From positions 12,526,501-12,590,500 of the forward strand of contig OY987269.1 in NCBI GenBank assembly GCA_963920665.1: DNA of 64,000 nucleotides. Direction: 5' to 3'. Position numbers and translations under genes: made by a program. The DNA is from Straminergon stramineum (Eukaryota > Streptophyta > Bryopsida > Hypnales > Calliergonaceae). The notes beneath the pieces are model-generated. The model saw only the letters and a list, made by a program, of their open reading frames with translations, did no database searches and was not told the DNA's origin. This document shows positions 51,877 through 64,000 of this stretch, piece after piece. How positions within the stretch are numbered: the stretch's first letter is position 1; every line of letters begins with the position of its first letter.

Positions 51877-52774
51877 CCCCTAAAGTCTCTAGACCCTTTT
51901 TCATCAAAAATTGTTCAAAAATGCCAATTCTAGTGCAAAACTTACAAACTTTACAAAAAACATCATGTTGCGTATCTAATTATAGAATCTTGTAATAGAC
52001 TAGTACAAGAATGTGTAGAACAAATTTCAAAACTTTGAGAGCATAGATTGCAAAATATTTGCTTTCAAAGTGAAGAAAACATAGTTCTTTGGCATTGCGA
52101 CAAACTAGTATGTAAGACTTTGAATCTTCTTAATTAAAATTTTTTGAATTTTAAAAATTGAAGAATTGAGTTGAGAGTCCAAGAAAATAAACTCAAAACA
52201 ATTATAAGGTGATTTTCATTCTTTAAAAAATGGTTAAGAAGAAGCAAATACAAAATAGAAGAAAAAATGAAATTGTTGTAGCTCTAAGATGGATTGAAAC
52301 ACACGAACCCCAACAATGAGATTGTTCTAACAATCAAATTTAACAATGTAGAACTTTTGGGCGAGAGAAATGAAAAACTTGAGATCAAAAAGGAATCTAA
52401 AATGATATTTTTTCAAGATGTAAGTTGTGATTGTCCACAAATAAGGATGCTCTATAACTTTCTCATTACTTATTCAAATAGAACAAACCAAACTTTTCTA
52501 CATAGATAAAAAAAAAAACATGTATGAAGAAAAAATTATAAAAAATGAAAAGTGTTTCCTTTTCAGCTTCCCCTTCTTGACTATTTTCAAAACTTTGTGT
52601 AGCATAGCTTTTGCTCCCGCGCATTGATTGAAATAAAAGGATTATATTTCTATAAAGCTTATCTACTTCTATATCTTGAAAAAAAGATTAAAATAATCAT
52701 GCCAAATGTTGAGATTACATGTGTTTGTCCTAGCTATCAAATGTTTGCCAAGGGGACACTTGGGACTTCAAGGG
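51877..52774 (-). mobile_element. piggyBac-like element, family C, inverted copy
   Basis: On the + strand it starts CCCCTAAAGTCTC after TTAA (51873-51876) and ends GGGACTTCAAGGG before TTAC, 898 bp. Collinear with 29922-30825 (TTTTTCATCAAAAATTG, then ATTGCAAAATATTTGC). Confidence 0.68.
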
Positions 52775-52778
52775 TTAC

Positions 52779-54886
52779 AACATCTACATTTTAAATATTG
52801 GCAACTTTAGACATTGATCTATTTTGAGAGAGTGAAGTCACAAATTCATTCAGACAAGTACTATTTATTGATTGACATTATAAACTTTATAGCATTCAAA
52901 CCCTAAACCCAGGATGTTCATAAATTCCAAACTTCCAATGCTTGCAAATTGATTTTTCATTGCACATGTATGCATTATTGTTAAATAGAATATTTTCCAT
53001 GTTCATCTTCCCTTGTCTTGTTCTTTTCTTCTTTTTTTTTGTATTTTTTCAATACAAGCACCACTAGACTTGACCTATTGGCAATAGTCTTAATTTTCAA
53101 AATATTTTTACTACAATATGGTAGTTGTAACCAAATGTCTTACTCATTAACTATCATTGTACATTGTTAGGCTAATCCTCCTTCTAAGAGAATCTCCAAC
53201 TATATAGAAAGTAAAGACTCACTAGTAGTGTAAGTGGGAATTTTTTTTGTTCATATTGTATTCAACTCTCTAGTTGTGTTAGTTTTGTGAATACACATTG
53301 TAAGACTGTATGTTTTTTTGACTTCTATCAATTGTGTTATTGATTGTAGAGAGCCAAGGCCAATATAGGGAATGTTGTTCAATGAGTTAGAGGAAAAGCA
53401 TAGCATGACTAGTGGTCTTTCTTCAACTAAATCACACTAGAGTGATCGATTTCTCCTTTAGGCAATTGATTTTCACTCTTATTTTGTCTCAATACTTTGG
53501 ATTAGCCAACTATCGATAAATTACAAAAAAACATTTAGATCTTGTTAATTACTAATGCTTTAAAATGAATAGTTAAAAAATTCTTATTATAAAAAATGTA
53601 TTACATTGAATTGGCATTTTCTAATGATGGTGTCAAAAAACATATTAATTTGTTGAACTAGAGATGTATGTTGTATTTTGATGTTTGTTATGTATAGTAA
53701 TATTCACATTGGATCCATAGTCACACAACTACCACAATCTCCCAATTAATTTATTGGCAATCATAATGTACTTGTGATATTCATTTTGTATCCCCCCAAT
53801 ACTTATATTTTTTTGAAAGTTGTTGTCACTACCATTGGTATGGGATATACACCACATCCTCTACAAAATAACTACATTTGTATACCATATATCTATATAT
53901 TTTATATTGTATTCCGTATGTATTGTATCAACATCAATTGCTAAGATTCAATAAAAAAATAAATGGTTGACAGTATGGGAAGGGGACTCAATTCTTTTAA
54001 ACATATCGATAGTCCTAGATTTTTGGAGTGGAGGGTAACAAGCAAGGGGTGATGGGTTCACATCTTTTGGTTGCGTAGGCATAGTAACATTTATAGGTTG
54101 TCTTTTGAGTGGATAGTGAGGAAGGCATGTTGAGGCAATTATAATTGGATCCATTACCTAGTACCACCTCACTCTTGTATTTTTGAAAACGAAGTCGTTT
54201 GACAATCGATATAGGATAATCTGTATCCGTTTTCCATACATGTTTTCCGTACCCATTTCCTGTATCCATGTACATACAGTATCATATATTCATATCAGGA
54301 TCAACACCAGGGAAGGGGGTGTTTTTAATTTTTTTTCAAAAACGATCAATGGCTACTAATTTTGGGGAGGGGGGGCTAATTAATTGGGTAGGAAGTGGAG
54401 GCTGTCTTTTGAGTAGACAATAACATTTATATTTTTGTATACATCATTGTCAATATCTTCTTTGTTGACACCTAGAGATAGCAAATTCAAAAATTAAACT
54501 TTTACACTAATTTTTTATAGAGTCCAACAACATCTCAAGATCAATACTTTGTTAAATCATTAGGACTTCCAAAGCAAATGGAATTATTAGCAAAAAGAGG
54601 GATATAAATAATAAATTACTCTTATCAAAGTTTAAGCATGTAATTTAAATCACAATTATAAAATGAACACCATCCATTGCAATTGTTTAATGTACAACCA
54701 AGTATATGTTTTTTACTTCTGTATTACTTCTTATGAGTTGTAAATTTTGTGTGGTTACTGAGTATCAATCTCTTCTGAATTTGAATGGTAAGATTTGAAT
54801 ATTTTATTTCATCTTTGAAGTGTGACTTGAGCTAAGATTCAAGAATGGTGGTGAAATTATATTTGGAGGATGGCATTTATGATCTC
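52779..54886. other. Intergenic, AT-rich
   Basis: No supported gene or element. A short C-rich/G-rich stretch occurs near 54.3-54.4 kb. Confidence 0.4.
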
Positions 54887-54888
54887 TA

Positions 54889-55214
54889 AGGTAGGAGGTC
54901 CATAAAGCACCCATCCAAGAGCTAAAACTGAATTTTGGGGAGGTGAAACTTCTTGAAATATTTTTCAGTCAATTTTTCTTGAAAGACAAGAGGAATTGAC
55001 ATCCAACCCAAGTTGTTTCATATTTTTTGGAGCTTTGTAGAATTAGTTATGAATTTTTGAAGTCGAAATGGCATAGGGCTGTAAAACCGCCCACCTCCTC
55101 AAATGTACACATTTGGTACATCCATGTAATGATGGAAAAATCCCATGTACAAATAGTGTACATTTGAGGAGGTGGACACTTTTAGAGCCTGTGCGGATTT
55201 CAAGCCTCCTACCT
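54889..55214. mobile_element. TA-flanked MITE, AGGTAGGAGG family, copy 2
   Basis: The 326-bp unit starts AGGTAGGAGG and ends CCTCCTACCT, flanked by TA (54887-54888 and 55215-55216). Inside it is a strong inverted repeat, CCACCTCCTCAAATGTACAC against GTGTACATTTGAGGAGGTGG (about 55.09-55.18 kb), possibly a second nested hairpin. Confidence 0.75.
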
Positions 55215-55500
55215 TAATTGAAAAATTCAAACATTATAAATGTCTTGGACATTGTTTTCTTTTTATGTCCTTTCTCATTGGATGCCTAAAACTACATCTA
55301 CAAAACTTATATTCTTTATCTCAAGTTCTCATAATTTTGTAACTTTGAAATAAAAACATCCTGTATTGAAAATGACCAAAGAGAACAATGGTAGATGTCC
55401 AAATGAAAATTAATTTAGTGTTTAAGTAGATGTATGAGTGGTGTATCAATGTTATACTACCCATTGTTACCTAAACATCAAAAATTGAGGTTGTGAAGTA

Positions 55501-56822
55501 AGGTAGCTAACCCATTTCTAACCACTTAAGCAATTGAGCATACTTGGAGTAGTGCATGTTAAGTGGAAAATTTTCCATGTATACAAAAAAAGATTTTAGA
55601 AGGATTCCATAATTTTTCACAATTTTATATTCCCAAACAAATTATTACTGATTCTCTGGCTAAGATTCTATTTAGACCCCATATTGGTCATCAGATTTCC
55701 AACCAAAGGTTGATTGCAAAATCAAGAGTCATGTAACCAATCATAGTGCGCCATAACTAATCACTTACTCATCTCTATGTGCATGAAAGTAGACCACCCT
55801 AGGGTGCCAAAATGGGAAGGTGATCAAGAATGGGTAGGCTACTATAAACTAAAGACATAGAAAAATTTGACATAATGTAATGCATAAAACACTTCTTTAA
55901 TGGTAGGGATCAAATGCAAAATTAATGCTTGCTATTGTATGATTTAAAATGATCATGTCTAAAAGCGTTACTATAAGTTTTGAACATGGTTAATATCATT
56001 GAACTAATAAAGTTTACTATTTTGAAACCAATCCAAGTTTGAAGTTCATTCTTAAATGACAACACGCACTTTGGGTCACTATTTTAGAAATGTATTTTGG
56101 ATTATGTTTTCAAAATCAAAATGAACTCATGGTGCAAAATTTTGAAGGCATAACATTTATGGTAGAACCACTTATTACTAACGAGGAGCCCAATGACAAC
56201 CACTAGGGAGGTCAAATTTCAACAAACTTTGGGACTAATTTCCATGATTAGTTTTGCAGATGGTTATGATCTAGTTCAAAGCTTGACAGCTTGGAGTAAT
56301 CTTAGTAGCATAACATAATTAAAAGTGTTACTTAAATTATCATGAGCTATTGGAAATGGTAGCATATATTACATTATTGGTTACACAATGAGCTGTAGAA
56401 TAGTTTACCAACTTCAACAAACTTGTTTACACATTGGTGGTAGACAATTCGTGCACATGCATGGAAATGAACATGCCAACTTTGGGTCCATCACTTTTTA
56501 GTATTAGAATAAGTTTTTTTGGTTGTGGTAGCACCATGGATATGGAAGTGTCATGACAAATGTCTCTGATTTTGGGTGCTCAAGTTAGCAAGATGTACTC
56601 ATACAATGAGCAATTATGGAGGACTCTATACATTCGACATAGGTGCATGCCAACTTTGGGCTTCCAAAATTTATAGTAATTTGAACATAAGGAAAAAACT
56701 AACAAAAAATTAGCAATACCTATCATTTCTATCTTTCTACATGGCAAAAAATTAACATTGCCTTCTACTACTTTAGATCATGTACATAATGCTTAAGTGG
56801 TTGATAATGGGTGGTTCTACCA
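55501..56822. mobile_element. TA-flanked TIR element of 1.3 kb, related to GATCACCC MITEs
   Basis: About 32-bp imperfect inverted ends: the left has ACCCATTTCTAACCACTTAA and the right the complement of ACCCATTATCAACCACTTAA. Both are flanked by TA (55499-55500 and 56823-56824). The terminal motif ACCCATT..AACCACTTAA is shared with the 430-bp MITEs at 30830 and 42995. It lacks any sizeable ORF, so it is at most a decayed or deleted parent. Confidence 0.62.
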
Positions 56823-56824
56823 TA

Positions 56825-59400
56825 TGCACGTGTAATAAAGTGCATCCACCTTGTTACATCCAATTACCTTTTAGTTACAACCCTTGAACGACTACAACCA
56901 ATAGATTTGGCATCACTTATTGTATAATTTGTACTATACTATTCCATATTTGGTTTCAATGCAAAATTGAAGAAACTAATTATTTTGAAGTCATCCTATA
57001 TAATAATACTTCATTTTTTTGATTTTTTTTTTAATAATTTTGATCTATAAAAATAAATTTACATTCATTTGAACAAATTTTGATCCATTTAAACAATAGT
57101 GTCATCCATATTTTTTAGTGAATAATATATGCACTTTCAAAAAGTTATATTTTATAATTTTACAAAATATGTAATATAGTCTTATTTTTAATAAATTTAT
57201 GTAAAAACCAATTTTGACTAACTTATTATGTTGTTGTGCATGACATTAACTTGCAAAACTGAGGCTTTATAAAAACAATAGTAATTTTCATTAATAATTT
57301 AGCTTTAACAAATAAAGCGATACAAATTTTTCATAGTATTGCAAGTATAGATAAGGACAAAGAATTTCACCTAGATGATAAAATGGTCACAATCAAGAAA
57401 ATTTACAATGAAGGTTGGTGGATTGAAAAAAATTAAGTGTATGTAAAAAATTGATCACAGATGGCAATAATTATCATAGATGGCAACAATTGTCACATTG
57501 CACACATAGGGAGGTTTCTATTAGTTGATTCAATGATTTGAAAAATGCACAATATAAGGATAGATTTTATAGTTCATTAAACTTCAATCTTTGAAGCCGT
57601 ATGTGTTTGGTGCTTTTGGCATTTAGGGGTTAATATTTCTCTGATTAGGCTCTATGATTAAAATATAACAAGAACACATCTAAAATTTTATAAAGAAGTG
57701 AATGAATATGTATGCAGAGAAGATTCTTAGTAGGAAAATTGATTAGCTCTTTGAAAATATAATTTTGATTTCAATCATTGCTTAGGAACAAAAGTTATGC
57801 TATAATAAGCCCAAAACAAGCGAAGGTGGGCAACAACCTCCTTCACAAATACTTGAAATAACTTAAAATTTAAAATTTTTATAAAGATTATATTTTTCTC
57901 AGAAAAATATTTGATTATTTCCATTTGAATAAATGATGTGAAAGTTATGAAAGCTTCTTGTTTTATAGGCAATTTTAGCAAATTCTTGACAAAATAATGT
58001 ATTGCATTTGTTTATGAACTCAATGTGAACAATTTTTCAAAAAATAAAGTTGCATGTGGTTTGATTTCTCCATCAATCTCATTGTTGGAATTAGTAAGTT
58101 TAAATTCCATCTTAAAGTTAGAGCTATCAAAAATTTAGTTTTTCCTTCTATCTCTTACCTACTTCAAATTAACAATTTTTTAAAGAAATTACAATGTTCA
58201 TCTTTGAATTTTTTTCCCAAACTCTCAACTCAAATTTTTGATATATGAAATATAAATTCACAATTTGCAATACAAATTTTTTGAGTTAAAAAGATTCAAT
58301 GCCTTATAATCTAGTCATGCTAGGAGCAAAAATAACTTGTTTTCTTTACTTTAAATGCTTCCATCTAGTGATTGATATGGTCATAGTTTTTGATTCTCAT
58401 ACTAGTCTAATGTAAAATTTTATGGTTAGATATGTAGAAGATTCAAATGTTTGTATCTTTTGATGTTTGCATTGAATATCGCCATTCAAAATGATTTTTG
58501 ATAAAAGTACTGAGGGACAAGTTTAGGAATTAAAGTAAGAGGTATTGATTGTGACTAGGATTTAAAGGAGCCCATTAATACAAAGATGTCTATTGGAATT
58601 TTGAAAAGACCAATGGTGAGCATAATCTTTTTGAAGTCCTATGACAATATAGTATAAAACTTTAATAACTAATTCTAAAATTGTTTGAAAAATATGAAAT
58701 GACTTGAAAATAAGATGCGAATTCTATTTACAATTTTGGAAACATTTATAGAAAAATATTTCTAGAATTTTACCTTTTAAAAATGACTCTAAATAGGGGG
58801 AATGCTACCATATGAGAGTGGAGTGCATAGTTTAGAATGTAGAGCTTAAGTTTGGTGAGCCTAGAACTTGTTTAGAGGTTATTATTTATAACGCACATAC
58901 TCTCAGAAGGTATAAGTAGGAACTCGGTAGCCATTGAAGGTACCCTCCAATATAAAGCACCTTATAGATTATGTTACATATAGTTGCTTACAACATAAAG
59001 TACCTTATAGATAATGTTATACATCATTGTTTACGATGTGGGTCTCCTAATACCATTGAAGGTGGTATAAGCTCCATGCTTCCACTCTAAGCTCAAATTC
59101 TAGCTTTGATCCTCAATAGAAGTTAAGTTTCCCCACCTTACTTTTAGTACCTTCCTTAAATCCCAAAGCAACTGCCATATATAATTCCATGCGCAAACAA
59201 TATCAAACCAAATGTCAAAGAAGGGGGCGATGAACTCATGATGATGAACGACGGGCAGGGTGGACTGGACTTAACGACGCAGAAAAGGTGCCAGGCAGCA
59301 GGGGGCCCAGACACTGGCGGAGCGAAATGGGGAGACTTGGGAAGCGTGCACGAAGGAGGGAAAGCCAAATCATGTTTTGTCAAGTGTGGGATCAGAGGGT
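56825..59400. other. Intergenic, AT-rich
   Basis: A lone element end (GGCATTTAGGGG then TTAA) lies near 57.63 kb. 57.7-58.5 kb resembles degraded family C. At about 58.95-59.04 kb two 43-bp direct repeats (AAAG[C/T]ACCTTATAGAT type) stand head to tail. No gene. Confidence 0.4.
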
Positions 59401-60975
59401 GTTAAAAAATACATAAGAAAATCAATTGGGAGCAGTGAATGCTATTTACGGCCATGTCGCTCCCACTAATTTTCATCCATCGCCGGAGTGCGCAGCTGCA
59501 TTGATGAGCTCACCTGCTGCCACTGCTGCTTTCTTTTCTCACCTTGGGCGCTTGCAGTCCCCCTTTGAGCGCCTGCATTCAATGCGCCATATCCTTCACT
59601 CCCCCGGTCCCCCTTTCAGTTCTCTCCTCGTCTTCTCCCTCTGCTGGGACTTCCTTTCCGTCTTGGCTAACATAGAGGTCCCAGAACTTCGGTGGCACCA
59701 GTTTTCGCAGTTCTAGACGAACACTGATCGAGTTTGCTGTGTCGATAGATCCGGCGGCGAAGTACTGGAGGTTGATGGTTGGGACTGTGCAGTTGCGGTC
59801 CTTATCTCGTTTGTGACTTGCTAGGTTTCGAGGTTGTAGTGTGGGAGCTTCTGTGCAGCTCGTCAGCTGAGGTCGGGTGGACTGGAGCTCTGGGTACTGG
59901 TTTGTGTTTTGTATTCTTATATTATTCATTTTCTTCTGGTGTGCAGCTGGGTTGCGTGAGGTGTGCGAGCTGACCACGCTCATCGTTGACGATAGCGATT
60001 GAATATCTCGTTCACTCGACTGACTTGTAGTGTTCCAAGTGGGGTCTTCGTGTCCTGCTCAGCGTCGCGGCAGTAGCGTGGTGAAATAGGAGCTGGATAC
60101 TAATTGATAAGTGGCGAGAGAGGCGTGTATCTGGTGTCGTCGATCAGGGTTGGGTTTGGGGAGACGTGGGATAGGGTAGAGGGGTTTTGGTCGAGCTGGA
60201 CTCGTTGGCGACGTAGAGAGGTTGCCGTGTCGAGAGGGAGAAAACGAGAGAGAGAGGAGATTCAGTCGGACCCAACTGCGGAGCTTCTCTCTCTTTCCTT
60301 TTCTTCGGACTGTCCGAGAGAGGGCGGGAGGCACAGCAACACAGTGGCAGCAAGAGACCTCGGCGTCCGTCCTACCGTCCTTCCGTCGCTGGGCATTGCC
60401 TCCCTCTTCTCTCCAGTCCCTTGCTCTCGCTACTCTCTTCCTTCCCCTCTCTTGACAATTTTTTGATTCATTCTCTCCATTATCCCAACTCCAGTGTTCC
60501 CTCTCTCCGTCTCTAACAGCGCTGCAACTAACTTCTGACTCAGTAAATAATATTTACCTCATCTCCATAGCAGAGGGGTTGAACTGGCCGTTCTCTTACG
60601 TGTCACGGGTTCATGAGACGGTGGCCGCAGGGGAAGTCGGTAACTGCTAATTCAAACTTGCGCAAGCTGCAGGTGAGTGTATCACTCCCAAACACCGGAG
60701 GAGGTCGTAGTGCCCGCGACTGACTACTGCAGCATCTCAAGTTCATTGCTGCAAATCTCATTACAAAGCTCCATCGCGCCCCCAAAACCTCAACCGTCTC
60801 AGTGGTGAACATTCTTTACTAGCATCATCGTCCAGATAATCAAAGCACGAGACAGCGCAGGCATTGAGGCACTGGGAAGCGAACAAGCGCAGGGTCATCA
60901 CCATGGTCGCGGATTAGGAATGCCGGAGGGTACAGGTCGCAAGGGACGGCGGCAAGAGAAGAGGGGCAGCGGGGT
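59401..60975 (+). promoter_or_regulatory. HD-Zip IV promoter and probable long leader
   Basis: Composition rises abruptly to gene-like GC here. Pyrimidine- and CTCT-rich stretches (about 60.28-60.48 kb) are typical of plant leaders. A strong donor-like site, CTGCAG|GTGAGT, at 60672/60673 suggests a leader intron ending somewhere before the start codon; acceptors such as GTCCAG near 60.835 kb are candidates. No convincing coding exon was found, despite a 96-codon frame at 59426-59716. Confidence 0.45.
60903..60917 (+). promoter_or_regulatory. Minimal upstream ORF before HD-Zip IV
   Basis: ATG in strong context (accATGg) encodes M-V-A-D and then TAG. If transcribed it should capture scanning ribosomes, which could then reinitiate downstream. 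Confidence 0.45.
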
Positions 60976-60979
60976 ATGA
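60920..60979 (+). promoter_or_regulatory. Upstream ORF overlapping the HD-Zip IV start by ATGA
   Basis: A 19-codon Arg/Gly/Lys-rich frame ([19 protein letters not shown]) has its TGA at 60977-60979, interlocked with the main ATG at 60976. Termination therefore occurs exactly at the main start, the arrangement most likely to couple or compete with its initiation. Confidence 0.5.
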
Positions 60980-63369
60980 GGCTGGGCGGAGTCACCGTGC
61001 AAGTGTCGCCGTCGAACGGCAATCTGGGGCTGGGCTTCGGCGGCGAGCTGGGTGGCATGCCCGCAGGAGCGATGGCACCCCCTCGCCCCATTCCCCCTCT
61101 GGCCATGTCGCGCCCGCCCCCCAAGCACTACACGTCGCCCTCGTTGTCGCTGGCGCCCCCCACTCGTGACGGCAGCCAGACGGCCGAGAGCGACCAGTTG
61201 CTACAGCAGCAGCAGCAGCGCAACAAAGAGGAACAGGAGTATGGGTCCCGTTCGGGAAGCGACAACATGGAGGGCGCGTCGGACGACGACCAGGACCCCG
61301 ACCACCCGCCTCGTAAGAAGCGTTACCATCGTCACACGCCGCGTCAGATTCAGGAGATGGAGATGCTGTTCAAAGAGTGCCCGCACCCGGACGACAAGCA
61401 GCGTCAGCAGCTGAGCAAGGACTTGGGTCTAGAACCGCGTCAGGTGAAGTTCTGGTTCCAGAACCGTCGAACGCAGATGAAGGCGCACACCGAGCGCGCC
61501 GAGAATTCGATGCTGCGCGCGGAGAACGAGAAGCTGCGCAACGAGAACTTGATTTTGCGCGAGGCTCTGAAGAACCCTCAGTGCCCGCATTGCGGCGGTC
61601 CGGCGACGGTGGGTGAGATGTCGTTCGACGAGCAGCAGCTTCGGATCGAGAACGGTCGTCTGAAGGAGGAGCTGGATCGCGTGTCTGCCCTGGCGGCCAA
61701 GTACCTGGGTCGTCCCATCACACCGATGCTGCCTCTGGGTCTGCCGAGCTCGTCGCTGGACTTGCAAGTGGGCGGGAGCAGCTTCCCTGGGTTGCAGGCC
61801 GGCGGTGGTAACCTGGAACTGATGGCTGGTCCGAGCGTGGCGGATGTGGCGACGAGGCCTGGTGGTCTGACGGAGGCGGAGAAGCCGATGGTGGTGGAGC
61901 TGGCTGTGATGGCGATGGAGGAGCTGGTGCGCATGGCGCAGTCGGAGGAGCCTCTGTGGGTGAGCCTGGGCGACGGCAGCGGGCTTCGCGAGCAGCTGAA
62001 CTACGACGAGTACTTGCGTCAGTTTCCGCAGGGGATCGGCCTGCGTCCGGTGGGTCTGAAGACGGAGGCGACGCGCGAGACGGCTTTGGTGATGATGAAC
62101 GGCGTGAGTTTGGTGGAGACGCTGATGGACGCGACGCAGTGGATGGACATGTTCCCGTGCATGGTGTCTCGTGCGCTGACGGTGGACGTTTTGTCGACGG
62201 GCGTGCCGAGCAACCGCAACGGAGCGCTGCAGCTGATGTACGCGGAGCTTCAGGTTCTGTCTCCGCTGGTTCCGACGCGCGAGGTTTACTTTTTGCGTTA
62301 CTGCAAGCAGCACGCGGAGGGCGTGTGGGCCGTGGTGGACGTGTCGGTGGATTCTCTGCGTGACAACCCGCCTCCGTCGCTGATGCGTTGTCGTCGTCGT
62401 CCTTCGGGTGTGCTGATCCAGGACACGCCGAACGGGTACGCGAAGGTGACGTGCGTGGAGCACATGGAGTACGACGATCGCGCCGTGCATCGGATGTACC
62501 GTGAGCTTGTGAACACCGGTCTGGCCTTCGGTGCGCAGCGTTGGCTGTCGACCCTGCAGCGTCAATGTGAGCGTCTGGCGAGCCTTCTGGCGAGCAACAT
62601 CGCCTCCCGTGACCTGGGCGGTGTGCCGAGTGCGAGCGGTCGTCGTAGCATGCTGAAGCTGGCGCAGCGTATGACGAACAACTTCTGCGCGGGCGTGAGT
62701 GCGTCGACGGTGCACACGTGGACGACTCTTTCGGGCAGCGGCGACGAGGACGTGCGCGTGATGACCCGCAAGAGCGTGGACAACCCGGGTGAACCCCACG
62801 GGATCGTTCTGAGCGCTGCGACTTCGATGTGGCTCCCTGTTTCTCCCGCGCGTGTGTTTCAGTTTTTGCGCGACGAGCGTCTCCGCAGCGAGTGGGACAT
62901 TTTGTCGAACGGCGGCATGGTGACGGAGATGGCGCACATCGCGAAGGGTCAGGACCCGGGCAACAGCGTGTCCTTGCTTCGCGTGAACGCCATGAACTCT
63001 TCGCAGAGCAACATGCTGATTTTGCAGGAGAGCTGCACGGACGCTTCGGGTTCTTTGGTGATCTACGCGCCGGTGGACATTCCGGCGATGAATTTGGTGC
63101 TTCAGGGCGGCGATCCTGCGTACGTGGCTCTTCTTCCGTCGGGCTTCGCCATCCTGCCGGACGGCCCCAGCGGTGACCAGTCCAGCGGTCAGATGAGCGC
63201 CGAGTCCGGCCGCGGCAGTGGCGGTTCTTTGTTGACTGTGGCGTTCCAGATCCTGGTGAGCAGCATCCCGTCGGCTCGTCTTTCGCTTGAATCCGTGGCG
63301 ACGGTGAACAACCTGATTTCTTGCACCGTGCAGCGCATCAAGTCGGCGCTGCTGGTGGAGGACGCGTAG
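60976..63369 (+). CDS. Class IV HD-Zip (HD-START) transcription factor, intronless
   Basis: One open frame of 797 residues carries all class IV parts in order. An acidic patch (SDDDQDPD, about 102-109) precedes the homeodomain (about 113-172; [33 protein letters not shown]). Next is the zipper-loop-zipper (about 173-245) with the loop Cys motif CPHCGG at 203-208. A START lipid-binding domain follows (about 303-534; [16 protein letters not shown] to RQCERLASL), then the START-associated domain to the end ([11 protein letters not shown]). Family members are nuclear regulators of epidermal identity that bind L1-box DNA (family knowledge). Length is normal. Codon use is strongly GC-ending. Class IV genes usually have many coding introns, and this one has none. 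The start is the first in-frame ATG after the overlapping upstream ORF. Confidence 0.95.
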   Translation: MRLGGVTVQVSPSNGNLGLGFGGELGGMPAGAMAPPRPIPPLAMSRPPPKHYTSPSLSLAPPTRDGSQTAESDQLLQQQQQRNKEEQEYGSRSGSDNMEGASDDDQDPDHPPRKKRYHRHTPRQIQEMEMLFKECPHPDDKQRQQLSKDLGLEPRQVKFWFQNRRTQMKAHTERAENSMLRAENEKLRNENLILREALKNPQCPHCGGPATVGEMSFDEQQLRIENGRLKEELDRVSALAAKYLGRPITPMLPLGLPSSSLDLQVGGSSFPGLQAGGGNLELMAGPSVADVATRPGGLTEAEKPMVVELAVMAMEELVRMAQSEEPLWVSLGDGSGLREQLNYDEYLRQFPQGIGLRPVGLKTEATRETALVMMNGVSLVETLMDATQWMDMFPCMVSRALTVDVLSTGVPSNRNGALQLMYAELQVLSPLVPTREVYFLRYCKQHAEGVWAVVDVSVDSLRDNPPPSLMRCRRRPSGVLIQDTPNGYAKVTCVEHMEYDDRAVHRMYRELVNTGLAFGAQRWLSTLQRQCERLASLLASNIASRDLGGVPSASGRRSMLKLAQRMTNNFCAGVSASTVHTWTTLSGSGDEDVRVMTRKSVDNPGEPHGIVLSAATSMWLPVSPARVFQFLRDERLRSEWDILSNGGMVTEMAHIAKGQDPGNSVSLLRVNAMNSSQSNMLILQESCTDASGSLVIYAPVDIPAMNLVLQGGDPAYVALLPSGFAILPDGPSGDQSSGQMSAESGRGSGGSLLTVAFQILVSSIPSARLSLESVATVNNLISCTVQRIKSALLVEDA

Positions 63370-64000
63370 CGCATTGTGGGGCTTCAGCCCGCGTGTTGGT
63401 GGTGCGCAGGGTGTCCCGATCAGCTGGGTCTTCTTCCCTTCGGTAGTCATATGACGGGCATGGGTGTTTTAGGAGGTGAAGGTGCTCTGCTGGTCTACCA
63501 CACATGGTGATATTTTTCACTTGTGGTGGTGGACGCAGCAGAGTGCCGCCGCTGGGTTTTGAGGAGCCTTCAAGATTGTGTGTTATCTCACATTGAGCGT
63601 GGTCTTGAGCGCTCCTCAGGGGGAAGGAGGAGGTAGTTCCCAGAATATCATGCAATTATGCAGGCATCGTCCGGAGTTTGTATCGATCAGGACTCATCGA
63701 AGACGCCATTTTAGTTACGATTAATTTTCAGGCCCATTACAATTCGGATTATACTCTACAGTCAGACAGACAGACATACAAAGACGGTGAGTGGAGGTAG
63801 GAGACGAGTCAAGAGCGAACCACCACTGATGGCCCTCCCTGCGTGGTGCTGTGGCTGCGCACACACACGGTCCTGGATGGAATGTTTCCGAGGAAGGATT
63901 CGTGAGCATTTGTTGCCCTTCGTTTGATGAAGTGCGTGTGAGTTTTGTGTGCTCGGTTTCAGCCCCGCGCAGCCCGGGTAGTGGTTCGGGCATTGACTTG
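63370..64000 (+). other. HD-Zip IV 3' UTR and downstream
   Basis: Gene-like composition continues to the window edge, so this is probably mostly 3' UTR. It includes a weak inverted repeat around the CACACATGGTGA region near 63.5 kb. No further gene is supported. Confidence 0.4.

Noticed and set aside
59426..59716. 96-codon frame upstream of HD-Zip IV as a possible separate gene
   Set aside because: It sits in the GC-rich promoter/leader zone, lacks family features and has no good splice link to a longer frame.
61429..63450. 673-codon open frame on the minus strand, Arg/His/Gln-rich
   Set aside because: It is antisense to the HD-Zip IV gene; GC-rich codons on the + strand leave the complementary frame open. 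Composition is unlike a folded protein.

Overview
The window is nuclear DNA of a land plant. It carries spliced genes with GT..AG introns for four plant families: an SPL/SBP-box factor, a MADS-box protein, ATG13 and a class IV HD-Zip protein. These sit in very AT-rich intergenic DNA. The intronless HD-Zip IV gene and the protein styles would fit a bryophyte or other early-diverging land plant, but the species cannot be named from sequence alone. There is no sign of bacterial, organellar or viral sequence.

Layout. 38-2973 (+) is the 3' part of an SPL1/12/14-type gene in six exons; its SBP DNA-binding domain lies left of the window. 4323-8324 (+) is an AT-rich, seven-exon MADS-box gene with an unusual repeat-rich C-terminus. 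15490-19343 (+) is a complete four-exon ATG13 gene encoding 781 residues. About 40 kb (roughly 19.9-59.4 kb), plus 8.3-15 kb, is a gene desert packed with short non-autonomous mobile elements, many nested in one another. 60976-63369 (+) is an intact, intronless HD-Zip IV gene (797 codons before the stop) in a GC-rich island.

The desert is the most unusual part. Its main component is a superfamily of about 0.55-1 kb repeats (2.5 kb where interrupted). They begin CCCCTAAAGG, end CTTTAGGGG and are flanked by TTAA, the signature of piggyBac-type elements. Two nested insertions can be compared with empty sites in this same window, and these support a 4-bp target duplication. A 712-bp, nearly fully palindromic relative (27030-27741) sits inside another member. 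Around them are TA-flanked MITEs of several families, an 8-bp-TSD hAT-like MITE, two 81-bp Stowaway-like MITEs, a tRNA-type SINE with an 11-bp target duplication, and a 90-bp AT microsatellite. No transposase or reverse transcriptase ORF is visible, so any mobilising enzyme would lie elsewhere.

The four genes share no obvious pathway. Three are transcription factors and one is an autophagy initiation factor; all lie on the + strand with long spacers, so each is probably its own transcription unit. The HD-Zip IV and ATG13 genes each have short upstream ORFs that may affect translation. Gene calls rest on hand-made splice models whose exon phases all fit. Family names come from recognition, not from a search.
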